From RGIG3077 sp045541475 (GTDB taxonomy: Bacteria; Bacillota; Clostridia; Oscillospirales; Ruminococcaceae): DNA of 64,000 nt. The translations under genes and the position numbers were made by a program. Below the pieces are notes generated by a model. The model searched no databases. It had not been told where the DNA came from and worked only from the letters and a program-made list of their open reading frames with translations. The stretch's first letter is position 1. Each line of letters opens with the position of its first letter. The DNA is taken from positions 69,947-133,946 of the forward strand of contig JAZQJI010000027.1 in the NCBI GenBank assembly GCA_045541475.1. Direction: 5' to 3'. Below are positions 7,899 to 13,846 of the stretch, piece by piece.

Positions 7899-8115
7899 CC
7901 TTTCGTATACGTTCAGAAACCGCCTTACCAGCTCGTAAAGTATCATCACGTGAAGGCAAAATAAAGAGTATGCGAAAAAGCACATGCAATATAATTATAG
8001 CTATACAAAAATCAAGTAATGAAAATGTAATACCGACAAAAGACACTTCAAAATCAGATAATGTATTGATAACAGTAAACCAAATACTAATAATTAAATC
8101 CAAAACACTATCCAT
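7891..8115 (-). CDS. Small membrane protein, prophage structural region
   Basis: 74 residues (MDSVLDLIISIWFTVINTL at the start) with two hydrophobic stretches (about 6-20 and 28-52) and a charged C-terminus (SRDDTLRAGKAVSERIRKDD). GGAAGGA lies 9 nt before the ATG, inside the end of the preceding gene, with 8 bp overlap. Position suggests a minor capsid or assembly protein (pVI-like). Family not recognised. Confidence 0.6.
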   Translation of the reverse strand: MDSVLDLIISIWFTVINTLSDFEVSFVGITFSLLDFCIAIIILHVLFRILFILPSRDDTLRAGKAVSERIRKDD

Positions 8116-8392
8116 TGTTGTTAGTCCTTCCGAGTATTAAAAGTATTACAGATAACGTTAATGTCAAAGGCAAAAACACTTGAAGTTCAGTCGGCATAAA
8201 CTGAAAACAAGTGATAAGATACGAAACACCTTTACCGACAAACTGAACCATTGACGCAGTGTAATCTACAAGAGTTATAACGAAGCTGCCGAGAGATTCT
8301 AGAAACGTTTTAAGCATTTCATATAGATCTTCAAGCGTTTCAAAAATACCCATAACATGGAGCTTTGGAACGAAAGAAAATAAAAAAATCAT
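8108..8392 (-). CDS. Membrane protein, prophage structural region (pVI-like candidate)
   Basis: 94 residues from ATG 8392, with AAGGAAGG 6 nt upstream. It starts MIFLFSFVPKLHVMGIFETL, has an amphipathic middle, and ends in a hydrophobic helix (about 72-88) followed by GRTNNNG. It comes immediately after the adsorption-protein candidate, where Ff phages encode pVI, the partner of pIII at the virion end. The comparison is positional. Confidence 0.6.
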   Translation of the reverse strand: MIFLFSFVPKLHVMGIFETLEDLYEMLKTFLESLGSFVITLVDYTASMVQFVGKGVSYLITCFQFMPTELQVFLPLTLTLSVILLILGRTNNNG

Positions 8393-8393
8393 G

Positions 8394-9917
8394 TTATACC
8401 TTCCTTCCGAAGAACCAAGCAATCAAAGTCAATAACAATACAAAGATAATTACTGTAATGAATGTACCTGATGTAAATTGACTGAATAAAATAAGAACAG
8501 TAGGAACAGCTAAAAAAAGTGATGAAAAATCTGTGTTAAGTATTGTATCTAAACCCGACATATCATTTATATCAACACCGACATCATCAGCTTCACCCGG
8601 TATAGTATAACTGCCGCTATAGTTCGGGTTACCTAAAGCACCCGAATAATCGGGAGCATTTATAGTTATGTTATATTCAAATTCACCAGTTTCTTGATTG
8701 AAAGTACCTTCAGCACGTCCATCAAGTGTAGACCATGATCCATCATAACGACCATAATTAACAAGAGGTAAGATTTGACCAACTAACTGACTATAATTTT
8801 CAACAAAAACTGGATAACCATTATTTACATTAGATATATCAAGTTGCCACACGCTAAGACCGTTATTTAAATCGGTTATAAGTGAATTTGATATATTTGA
8901 TTTAGTATAGTCATAATTTGTATAAGCACGATATGCTGTATTAGTAACATTGATAAAGCCAACAGAACCAAAGTTATATGTACGTAAAAGTGTAGACGGC
9001 ATTTCATTAGATTGACATAATAAAATAGGTGAATAGCATATACTAAGGTTTGAATAGCCTTGAGCGTCCATATAGCAGTAACTTGATACAACATTGCCAT
9101 ATGCAGAAGTACATCCATATATACCAGCAATATATCTTGCGTATAGGTTACCAAGATTATAACAATTTTCTACCTTGATATTAGAACTGTAAAAGCCAGC
9201 AATACCAGCGCAAAAAGTTGCTTGTGATATATCTGTAATTCCTAAATCACCGTAATTAGCACAACGTATTATAGTACTACTATTACTACCAAAGTAAGGA
9301 ACAATGCCAGCTAGACGACTTGCAGTATCTAATGCTATATCTGAAAAATTAAAGCATAAATCAAAATCAGTATCAGTAGAAAAGCCACATATACCACCGA
9401 CATACTTTGCAGAAGAAACACGAAAATTATTATTGACACTATAGCAATTTGATATTGTACCGCCGAAATAACCGCAAAATGCACCGATTGTGCAATCATT
9501 ACGAGTTGTAGTATATACGCAGTTAGAAAGAATTAAATCTTGAATAACACCAGTACCGTGATTAATCAAACCTAAGTTATACCAATCAACAGCAGCAGCA
9601 CGAATATATGAATATGTTACAAAAGTAGCATTAGATATAACATGATTATTTCCATAAATTTTTACACGTGAGTTATTACGTGTTATATTACATAAAGTAG
9701 TAGCTTTTGATAAATCAATATCAGCATTGATATTAGCTATATAATATGAACTACCGATATTATCACTATTGTTATTAACTATGCTGACAAACTCAAGCCA
9801 ATCTTCAGGCGTATCAATTTCATATGTAACATCAACAGCTCCGGCAGAAATGCTAAAAAATGTGCAAGACACCAAAGCAAATAAAGTCATAAATAAATAT
9901 TTGATGTACTTGCACAT
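8394..9917 (-). CDS. Putative adsorption protein: signal peptide, beta-helix repeats, C-terminal anchor (pIII-like)
   Basis: 507 residues from ATG 9917 (GGAGTG upstream). An N-terminal signal peptide (MCKYIKYLFMTLFALVSC..., cut near AGA|VDV) is followed by about 350 residues of Gly/Asn/Cys-rich repeats resembling GLUG motifs (GAFCGYFGGTISNCYS, VGGICGFS, AGIAGFYSSNIKVENCYNLG), the usual sign of a right-handed beta-helix. A linker rich in Gly/Tyr/Ser follows, then one transmembrane helix (TFITVIIFVLLLTLIAWFF) and GRKV. The topology (outside head, single C-terminal anchor) matches pIII. It is the largest phage gene and sits where the receptor-binding protein is expected. Host receptor unknown. 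Confidence 0.72.
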   Translation of the reverse strand: MCKYIKYLFMTLFALVSCTFFSISAGAVDVTYEIDTPEDWLEFVSIVNNNSDNIGSSYYIANINADIDLSKATTLCNITRNNSRVKIYGNNHVISNATFVTYSYIRAAAVDWYNLGLINHGTGVIQDLILSNCVYTTTRNDCTIGAFCGYFGGTISNCYSVNNNFRVSSAKYVGGICGFSTDTDFDLCFNFSDIALDTASRLAGIVPYFGSNSSTIIRCANYGDLGITDISQATFCAGIAGFYSSNIKVENCYNLGNLYARYIAGIYGCTSAYGNVVSSYCYMDAQGYSNLSICYSPILLCQSNEMPSTLLRTYNFGSVGFINVTNTAYRAYTNYDYTKSNISNSLITDLNNGLSVWQLDISNVNNGYPVFVENYSQLVGQILPLVNYGRYDGSWSTLDGRAEGTFNQETGEFEYNITINAPDYSGALGNPNYSGSYTIPGEADDVGVDINDMSGLDTILNTDFSSLFLAVPTVLILFSQFTSGTFITVIIFVLLLTLIAWFFGRKV

Positions 9918-9933
9918 TGTTAACACTCCAATA

Positions 9934-10152
9934 CTAAAAAGGTAAATTTGATGATTGTTCAAAAGTTAAAGTAACAACTGAACAATAAGCATTATTAAAC
10001 GATAAATCTAAATAAATATTATTATCATCAGAACGTATAGAAATCATTACATCAGAAGAATCTTTACATTTTTCTTCAAGAACATCAATCATAGTGCAAA
10101 GATGTGATATAGCATTTTGACGAGAAAAAATAATACCTGACAAATTAAACAT
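9934..10152 (-). CDS. Small soluble prophage protein, unknown
   Basis: 72 residues (MFNLSGIIFSRQNAISHL at the start), no transmembrane helix or signal, alpha then beta by eye. AGGTGA precedes the ATG. It lies between the candidate ssDNA-binding protein and the adsorption protein. Not recognised. Confidence 0.55.
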   Translation of the reverse strand: MFNLSGIIFSRQNAISHLCTMIDVLEEKCKDSSDVMISIRSDDNNIYLDLSFNNAYCSVVTLTFEQSSNLPF

Positions 10153-10162
10153 AATATATCAC

Positions 10163-10429
10163 CTACTTATCATCACGCAGCACAATGTGCGCAGGGTTTT
10201 TATACTGATCATAATAAACAGAAATATCCTTACCTATAAGAGTAACAAGCTTAGCCAGGTTCATTGAATTATCACCGAACACATCCGCAAGCTTAGCATG
10301 CTTGATTTTAACAACACAACAAACTTTACCGTTTGCATTCTCATCATCATCAAGACAATGCAAATTGACATTATGATACGCTGTACCCTCGTAAGTGCCT
10401 TTTGCTTCCTTAACTCCATAAATTTTCAT
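10163..10429 (-). CDS. Candidate ssDNA-binding protein (gpV-sized)
   Basis: 88 residues, soluble, predicted mostly beta (MKIYGVKEAKGTYEGTAYHN, then KVCCVVKIKHAKLADV, then LIGKDISVYYDQYKNPAHI). Length matches gpV (87 residues) of Ff phage, which coats the single strand and represses translation by binding mRNA leaders. It lies early in the operon, ahead of the structural genes, as expected. AAAGG lies 7 nt before ATG 10429. A conserved hairpin precedes that site. The function is inferred from size, fold type and position, not from a motif. Confidence 0.5.
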   Translation of the reverse strand: MKIYGVKEAKGTYEGTAYHNVNLHCLDDDENANGKVCCVVKIKHAKLADVFGDNSMNLAKLVTLIGKDISVYYDQYKNPAHIVLRDDK

Positions 10430-10446
10430 GTAAAAACCTTTCTACC

Positions 10447-10570
10447 CTAACGGCAATGGGCAAGCCGTAATATATTAGCCTTCTGGCTTGGACTTGTTAT
10501 ATTTAACGTCCGACAAGTGGCGGACACAGCAGAAAGAAGTATAAAGTATATGACAACATCGAGGGATGTT
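10447..10570 (-). repeat. Structured direct repeat, copy 1
   Basis: 124 bp, about 90 percent identical by eye to 10694-10816. On the minus strand it can form four hairpins: AACATC/GATGTT, GTCCG/CGGAC, AGCC-AGAA-GGCT and ACGGC/GCCGT. The loop of the third hairpin differs between copies while its stem is kept, which suggests RNA-level selection. It forms the leader of the 88-residue gene. Confidence 0.75.
10450..10468 (-). promoter_or_regulatory. Leader hairpin L1 (before the 88-residue gene)
   Basis: ACGGC, 9-nt loop TTGCCCATT, GCCGT: a perfect 5-bp stem. It is followed by TTAGG and the AAAGG ribosome binding site. Confidence 0.6.
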
Positions 10571-10575
10571 ATTAA

Positions 10576-10680
10576 TTATAAAAAATATTCTATTGCCAAT
10601 TTCAATAATTGTAAAAGTCCCCAAAAAGCTAGACCAAAGACATCAACAATTAATAAAGTTTTTAAAAACTCAAAAAACAT
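10576..10680 (-). CDS. 34-residue hydrophobic peptide between the two repeats
   Basis: ATG 10680 to TAA 10576-10578. GGAG lies 6 nt before the start, a good site. The product starts MFFEFLKTLLIVDVFGLAFW and is one hydrophobic helix with a short Lys/Glu end. It is flanked on both sides by copies of the structured repeat and carries the conserved leader hairpin. Function unknown; it may be a membrane toxin, a coat cap or an immunity peptide. Confidence 0.55.
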   Translation of the reverse strand: MFFEFLKTLLIVDVFGLAFWGLLQLLKLAIEYFL

Positions 10681-10693
10681 AAAAATCTCCTAG

Positions 10694-10816
10694 CTAACGG
10701 TAATGGGCAAGCCGTATATTTAGCCCGAAGGCTTGGACTTGTTATATTTAACGTCCGACAAGTGGCGGACACGCAGAAAGAAGTATAAAGTATATGACAA
10801 CATCATGGGGGATGTT
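10694..10816 (-). repeat. Structured direct repeat, copy 2
   Basis: 123 bp, the partner of 10447-10570. It lies between the lipoprotein gene and the 34-residue gene and ends at the lipoprotein stop codon. Third hairpin AGCC-TTCG-GGCT has a different loop from copy 1 with the same stem. In the fourth, one pair is broken (ACGG/CCGT remains). Confidence 0.75.
10697..10715 (-). promoter_or_regulatory. Leader hairpin L2 (before the 34-residue gene)
   Basis: ACGG/CCGT stem around TTGCCCATT with a C-A mismatch at the loop-closing position, then TTAGCTAGGAG carrying the Shine-Dalgarno. Confidence 0.55.
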
Positions 10817-11209
10817 TTATTCAATAGTTTCGATGCCTAAAGGTAGCCACATCTTAGGATTAAAATTCAAAGTGTATTTATATGAATCAACATCATCAGA
10901 TGTAATATCTTCTACAACATAAGTAACATTATCACTTAAGCCAATAAAATGCTTTTTATATTCACCGTATTCATCCTCAACAATAATTTCAAGCTGATTA
11001 TCAGCAGTATCGGAATTAATAGAAATCTTGCCTGTCATCTGGAATAAAACGTCACCCTGCAAACAATTAATAACGGTTATTTGACGTACATCGTTAAAAT
11101 TATCAGCTTCTTGTGACAAGTTATAAGATACACGATTTGCTTTAGTATCGCATGAACAAAGTGAAACTAACGAAAGACACAAAATAAAAAACAAAATTTT
11201 CTTTTTCAT
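10817..11209 (-). CDS. Phage-type beta-sandwich lipoprotein
   Basis: 130 residues. Signal peptide with lipobox LCSC (Cys about residue 19), then a short linker and a soluble domain beginning NRVSYNLSQEADNFNDVRQI. That NRVSYN...EADNFN opening is a pattern I associate with beta-sandwich lipoproteins common in phages and mobile elements of Clostridia. A surface lipoprotein expressed from a prophage is often proposed to block superinfection; this is inference. GGAG and leader hairpin L3 precede ATG 11209. Confidence 0.75.
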   Translation of the reverse strand: MKKKILFFILCLSLVSLCSCDTKANRVSYNLSQEADNFNDVRQITVINCLQGDVLFQMTGKISINSDTADNQLEIIVEDEYGEYKKHFIGLSDNVTYVVEDITSDDVDSYKYTLNFNPKMWLPLGIETIE

Positions 11210-11226
11210 AATTTAACTCCACGCTG

Positions 11227-11245
11227 ACGGTAATGCGTTAACCGA
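11227..11245 (-). promoter_or_regulatory. Leader hairpin L3 (before the lipoprotein gene)
   Basis: CGGT, loop TAACGCATT, ACCG (4-bp stem, outer pair lost), then TCAGCGTGGAG with the ribosome binding site. It overlaps the stop-codon region of the preceding gene. Confidence 0.6.
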
Positions 11246-11480
11246 AATTTTCTACTTTAGAATCAACTAAAGCGTTATATGATTGAACTGCTTGTTTTAA
11301 AGAGTATTCATGGACAAAAATACGACCCTTTTTGTGAGCAGTTCCACAGCTAATCGTAAACATAGGTATATCGTTTTTTGAAAACCTTTGTACTTTAACT
11401 GAAGGAACAAGCCGACAATACGGACACCGTTTCAAATCATTAAACGCTTGCTTCATTGAATAAACTTTAACTACTTTCAT
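11238..11480 (-). CDS. Small Cys-containing protein, first gene of the phage operon
   Basis: 80 residues from ATG 11480 (GAGGAG upstream). It starts MKVVKVYSMKQAFNDLKRCP; CPYC followed by a single later Cys and His (ISCGTAHKKG) suggests an incomplete zinc ribbon, reminiscent of Lar-type restriction-alleviation proteins but too divergent to name. It is expressed first from the repressor-controlled promoter and carries leader hairpin L4. Confidence 0.6.
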   Translation of the reverse strand: MKVVKVYSMKQAFNDLKRCPYCRLVPSVKVQRFSKNDIPMFTISCGTAHKKGRIFVHEYSLKQAVQSYNALVDSKVENFG

Positions 11481-11497
11481 AATTGAACTCCTCGCTA

Positions 11498-11516
11498 ACG
11501 GTAATGCGTTAACCGT
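11498..11516 (-). promoter_or_regulatory. Leader hairpin L4 (first gene of the phage operon)
   Basis: ACGGT, loop TAACGCATT, ACCGT: a perfect 5-bp stem. Relative to L1 the loop-closing pair changes from C-G to T-A, a compensated change. TTAGCGAGGAG follows. Confidence 0.6.
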
Positions 11517-11521
11517 AATAT

Positions 11522-11536
11522 GTTCTATTTTAGAAC
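11522..11536. promoter_or_regulatory. Repressor operator O1
   Basis: Perfect palindrome GTTCTA-TTT-TAGAAC. It overlaps the predicted start of the minus-strand phage operon transcript. Confidence 0.7.
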
Positions 11537-11542
11537 ATTTAT

Positions 11543-11571
11543 ATAATAACACATTATTTTTGAAAATACAA
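11543..11571 (-). promoter_or_regulatory. Main phage operon promoter
   Basis: TTGTAT (11566-11571), 17 bp, TATTAT (11543-11548) on the minus strand. It fires toward the replication/structural genes and ends in O1. Confidence 0.6.
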
Positions 11572-11580
11572 TAGACAAAT

Positions 11581-11595
11581 GTTCCAAAATTGAAC
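11581..11595. promoter_or_regulatory. Repressor operator O2 (imperfect)
   Basis: GTTCCA-AAA-TTGAAC, one arm mismatch relative to O1 and O3. Centre 59 bp from O1 and 33 bp from O3. Confidence 0.55.
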
Positions 11596-11613
11596 AGACA
11601 AAATCAGTCAAAA

Positions 11614-11628
11614 GTTCTAAAATAGAAC
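11614..11628. promoter_or_regulatory. Repressor operator O3
   Basis: Perfect palindrome GTTCTA-AAA-TAGAAC, directly touching the Shine-Dalgarno AAAGGAG of the repressor gene. This suggests autoregulation. Confidence 0.7.
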
Positions 11629-11642
11629 AAAGGAGTGATACG

Positions 11643-11888
11643 ATGAAACAAGAAAAAAAAACAAATACATATGAAAAAGAATTTTCAAAAAGATTAAAAC
11701 TAGCAAGACGATCTAAAAAAATATCTCAAGAAGCAGTAGCACTAGAGATAAAGACATCAAGAAGTAACATATCAAAATACGAAAATGGAGAATTACAACC
11801 AAATATAAAAACAATAAAACTATTATGCGAACTATATCAAATTAGCGCAGATGAATTATTTGACATAGATATAAAAAGGGAGGAATAA
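11643..11888 (+). CDS. Cro/CI-type HTH repressor of the prophage
   Basis: 81 residues, essentially a single XRE helix-turn-helix domain: RLKLARRSKKISQEAVALEI, then TSRSNISKYENGELQPN (recognition region), then LLCELYQISADELF. AAAGGAG lies 7 nt before the ATG. It is divergent from the phage operon with three matching palindromes between them, the layout of a lysogeny switch. No peptidase or sensor domain is present, so induction by RecA-driven self-cleavage is not expected. Two tiny membrane peptides follow on the same strand. Confidence 0.88.
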   Translation: MKQEKKTNTYEKEFSKRLKLARRSKKISQEAVALEIKTSRSNISKYENGELQPNIKTIKLLCELYQISADELFDIDIKREE

Positions 11889-11892
11889 AATA

Positions 11893-12015
11893 ATGAATCA
11901 AATAAAAGCATTTATAGAAATGATATGGGGTCTATTTACAATACACCCTATAATGACATGGACAATAATAATAGCAGTAATACTTATAATAATTGGTCTA
12001 GTATTTAAAAAGTGA
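11893..12015 (+). CDS. 40-residue one-helix peptide downstream of the repressor
   Basis: ATG 11893, TGA 12013-12015, with GGGAGG upstream inside the end of the repressor gene. It begins MNQIKAFIEMIWGLF and has one long hydrophobic helix (about 19-37) ending FKK. Co-transcribed with the repressor, so it should be made in the lysogen; an immunity or exclusion role is a guess. Confidence 0.55.
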   Translation: MNQIKAFIEMIWGLFTIHPIMTWTIIIAVILIIIGLVFKK

Positions 12016-12030
12016 AAGGAGATATAAAAA

Positions 12031-12102
12031 ATGGATTGGATCTTGTTTTTAATACTTATGCCATCAGCTTGCAATTTTTTTATAAAAGCAGTATTTGACT
12101 AA
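12031..12102 (+). CDS. 23-residue hydrophobic peptide downstream of the repressor
   Basis: ATG 12031 to TAA 12100-12102, AAAGGAG with 9-nt spacing. Product MDWILFLILMPSACNFF then IKAVFD. It is very short, but the ribosome binding site is excellent and the reading frame follows directly on the 40-residue gene. Confidence 0.45.
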   Translation: MDWILFLILMPSACNFFIKAVFD

Positions 12103-12543
12103 GTCGCTCATCAAAACGGCAACACCAGTTTACTCACCAGAGAGTAAACGGCAAAACTAACGCAAAAGCTAACGCTTTTGAATGTGACAATACATAGCCC
12201 AGGTTGACGGCTCCCGGTGTAGCTTACCGGGACACAAATATTATTATTTGATAGATATTCTGTTAACTTGACATGATTATATTTTCAAAATCGGGGTTAT
12301 GTGAACTGCCAATGGATTTTTTTTAGTTATTTAATAGCGTGAACAGTGAACGCCATTGGGGGAGTCGTAGTCCCCCCCAATGCCAAAAACAGCCCCAAAG
12401 GAGCTGAGAGGGCGCTCATGGGCAAGCAACGTTACTGATGCCAACGGCATAATTTAAGTTACCTAAGGCAGTTACGTTCGCCAAAATGCAATTAAGAGGA
12501 CATACCCACTTCATGGGCATGCCCTCTTTTTTAAAGCGTAGTC
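12103..12543. other. Non-coding hairpin cluster, candidate origin region of the prophage
   Basis: About 440 bp with no convincing gene but four strong hairpins: GTTTACTC/GAGTAAAC (12128-12149), CAAAAGC/GCTTTTG (12163-12180), TCCCGGT/ACCGGGA (12212-12232) and CATTGGGGG/CCCCCAATG (12354-12382), followed by the 12495-12532 terminator. Clustered hairpins are typical of single-strand origins and of the intergenic region of filamentous phages. The Rep nick site cannot be pinpointed. Confidence 0.55.
12495..12532 (+). terminator. Terminator at the end of the repressor-side transcript
   Basis: AGAGG/CCTCT, CAT/ATG and CCCA/TGGG stack with two mismatches around the loop CTTCA, followed by six T. Confidence 0.75.
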
Positions 12544-12622
12544 GAGATAATAAAAATTCCCGAACGCTTTGTAAACTCTGCCTTGCAGACTTTACAAACC
12601 ATTCAGGAGTTTTGATTATCTC
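12544..12622. other. 79-nt imperfect hairpin, candidate packaging signal
   Basis: Arms of 38 nt (12544-12581 and 12585-12622) match at 32 positions around a 3-nt loop CTT. Ends are GAGATAAT and ATTATCTC; the apex is TCTGC/GCAGA. Ff phage packaging signals are imperfect hairpins of about this size. It ends 1 bp before the right attachment site. Confidence 0.65.
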
Positions 12623-12623
12623 T

Positions 12624-12654
12624 ATTGCACTGCTAACTTTACTTTGGTGCAATT
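12624..12654. other. Right attachment site (attR)
   Basis: Contains the same 20 bp as attL (12635-12654): centre CTTTAC plus right arm. The left arm differs: TGCACTGCTAA in place of ATTGCACCAAA. The outermost ATTGCAC (12624-12630) is still present, offset by 2 bp. So the right-hand chromosomal half is intact and the left half is phage-derived. Confidence 0.75.
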
Positions 12655-12686
12655 GTTTATTGTGTCACTATATTATATTTTGCACA

Positions 12687-13217
12687 TTATTGTATATAAT
12701 CGTCTGCGTTAACTTCATAACTGGTATCATACAAATATACAACGTCATCAATTTTAACAATTACTATAGTCAAATTTTCGTATACATCGTTTTTTGAGTT
12801 GCCACTGATTGTTTCGTTATAAGTTATCAGATATGCAGCTGTTAAGTTGGGTTTGCCAATACGGAATGCACTTGCCATAGCACGTTTAGCATCCTCCAAT
12901 CCCTCATCACTTATTATTTGCATTTTTACAAACTCATAATCAATTTCAAAATCTTCTCCATAGGTATCATTAAACGAATCTTGAATTTTAGTCCAAAAAT
13001 CATTATCCAATTCTTCAATTTCTTCATACATCTTATCAATGTAGAATTGCGGGAAGCATGTGCAATACATATCAAAATCGTCACATCTTAATGATTCGTA
13101 GTACTTATCAAGTAGTTCTATTGCATCATCTTTAGTGATTTGTTGCTTTTTGCTTTTGCAACCTATTGTTCCGATAAATATGAACAAACTTAAAACAATA
13201 TAAATGATCTTTTTCAT
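12687..13217 (-). CDS. Lipoprotein of unknown function
   Basis: 176 residues. Lipobox IGTIGC (Cys about residue 20), then KSKKQQITKDDAIELLDKYY and an acidic alpha/beta domain resembling NTF2-like or DUF4878-type lipoproteins in overall pattern, though no match can be claimed. It lies 2 bp after its upstream neighbour, with which it shares layout (lipoprotein, YYESL or YIESL segment after a helix), so the two may be distant paralogues. Before phage integration its 3' end would have faced xer across the dif-like site. Confidence 0.7.
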   Translation of the reverse strand: MKKIIYIVLSLFIFIGTIGCKSKKQQITKDDAIELLDKYYESLRCDDFDMYCTCFPQFYIDKMYEEIEELDNDFWTKIQDSFNDTYGEDFEIDYEFVKMQIISDEGLEDAKRAMASAFRIGKPNLTAAYLITYNETISGNSKNDVYENLTIVIVKIDDVVYLYDTSYEVNADDYIQ

Positions 13218-13219
13218 AA

Positions 13220-13789
13220 TTAAAATCCTACCGATGATAAATATTCAAAATATTGGTTATAAACATATAATTCATTGTCAATTTCAAGAAGCATAATTTC
13301 GTAAGACTCTGTTTCGTTGCCTTTGTTTCCAATTGCGTCTTCAGTTACAGTAACTTCAAAGCCTTTGGTTATATCAATGTTGTCAATTTTAAAGGTGGAC
13401 TTAATTGTGTTTTCACCAGTAATAAGCTCGTTTTCAGGAATTATAGAGATTTTATCGATAGTAACTGTTATATTGAAATTATTACCAAGCGTTGATTTAT
13501 AGTAACCATACTCGTTTTCTATAAAGAATTGTTCTCCGTTTTCAAAACCGTTAGTAACTGCATAATTCTCATAAGCTTCATTATAGAATGCAGTCTGATA
13601 AGAACTATATGTTGTATAATCGCAGCTTTCTAAAGATTCAATATACTCATTGATTACAGTTGTGATTTTTTGCATATATTCAGCATCAATGCAGGATATT
13701 GTATTGTTACTATCTTTATTGCATGAGCACAGACTGTATAAAAACATTACAAAAGTAGATAATATAGTAATAGTTTTTTTAAAATTCAT
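13220..13789 (-). CDS. Lipoprotein of unknown function
   Basis: 189 residues. Signal peptide with lipobox YSLCSC (Cys about 22-23), Asn/Ser linker, then EYMQKITTVINEYIESLESC and a soluble alpha/beta domain ending in a Tyr-rich segment. GGAGG lies 6 nt before the ATG. First gene of a two-gene operon with its own promoter at 13818-13846. Confidence 0.7.
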   Translation of the reverse strand: MNFKKTITILSTFVMFLYSLCSCNKDSNNTISCIDAEYMQKITTVINEYIESLESCDYTTYSSYQTAFYNEAYENYAVTNGFENGEQFFIENEYGYYKSTLGNNFNITVTIDKISIIPENELITGENTIKSTFKIDNIDITKGFEVTVTEDAIGNKGNETESYEIMLLEIDNELYVYNQYFEYLSSVGF

Positions 13790-13817
13790 GTCGTCCTCCG
13801 TATTTATTCTTTAATTG

Positions 13818-13846
13818 ATAATAACACAAATAACGTTTATTTTCAA
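13818..13846 (-). promoter_or_regulatory. Promoter of the two-lipoprotein operon
   Basis: TTGAAA (13841-13846), 17 bp, TATTAT (13818-13823) on the minus strand. Confidence 0.65.

Larger units (their letters stand above)
5050..12654. mobile_element. Integrated filamentous phage (inovirus-like prophage), about 7.6 kb
   Basis: It is bounded by a 20-bp direct repeat (5050-5069 and 12635-12654). The content is diagnostic: HUH-type rolling-circle Rep, a Zot/pI-like P-loop ATPase, several consecutive proteins of 25-95 residues with one transmembrane helix, an anchored secreted beta-helix protein, and a repressor divergent from the main operon. Size, gene order and the large hairpin near one end all fit an inovirus. 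No integrase or recombinase is encoded between the repeats. Filamentous phages of Gram-positive hosts are known mainly from genome surveys, so most of the gene functions here rest on position and topology. Confidence 0.88.

Noticed and set aside
12416..12797. Reading frames across the hairpin region on both strands
   Set aside because: They lie inside inverted repeats and the attachment site, have no ribosome binding site, and the one on plus runs into the lipoprotein gene from the opposite strand.
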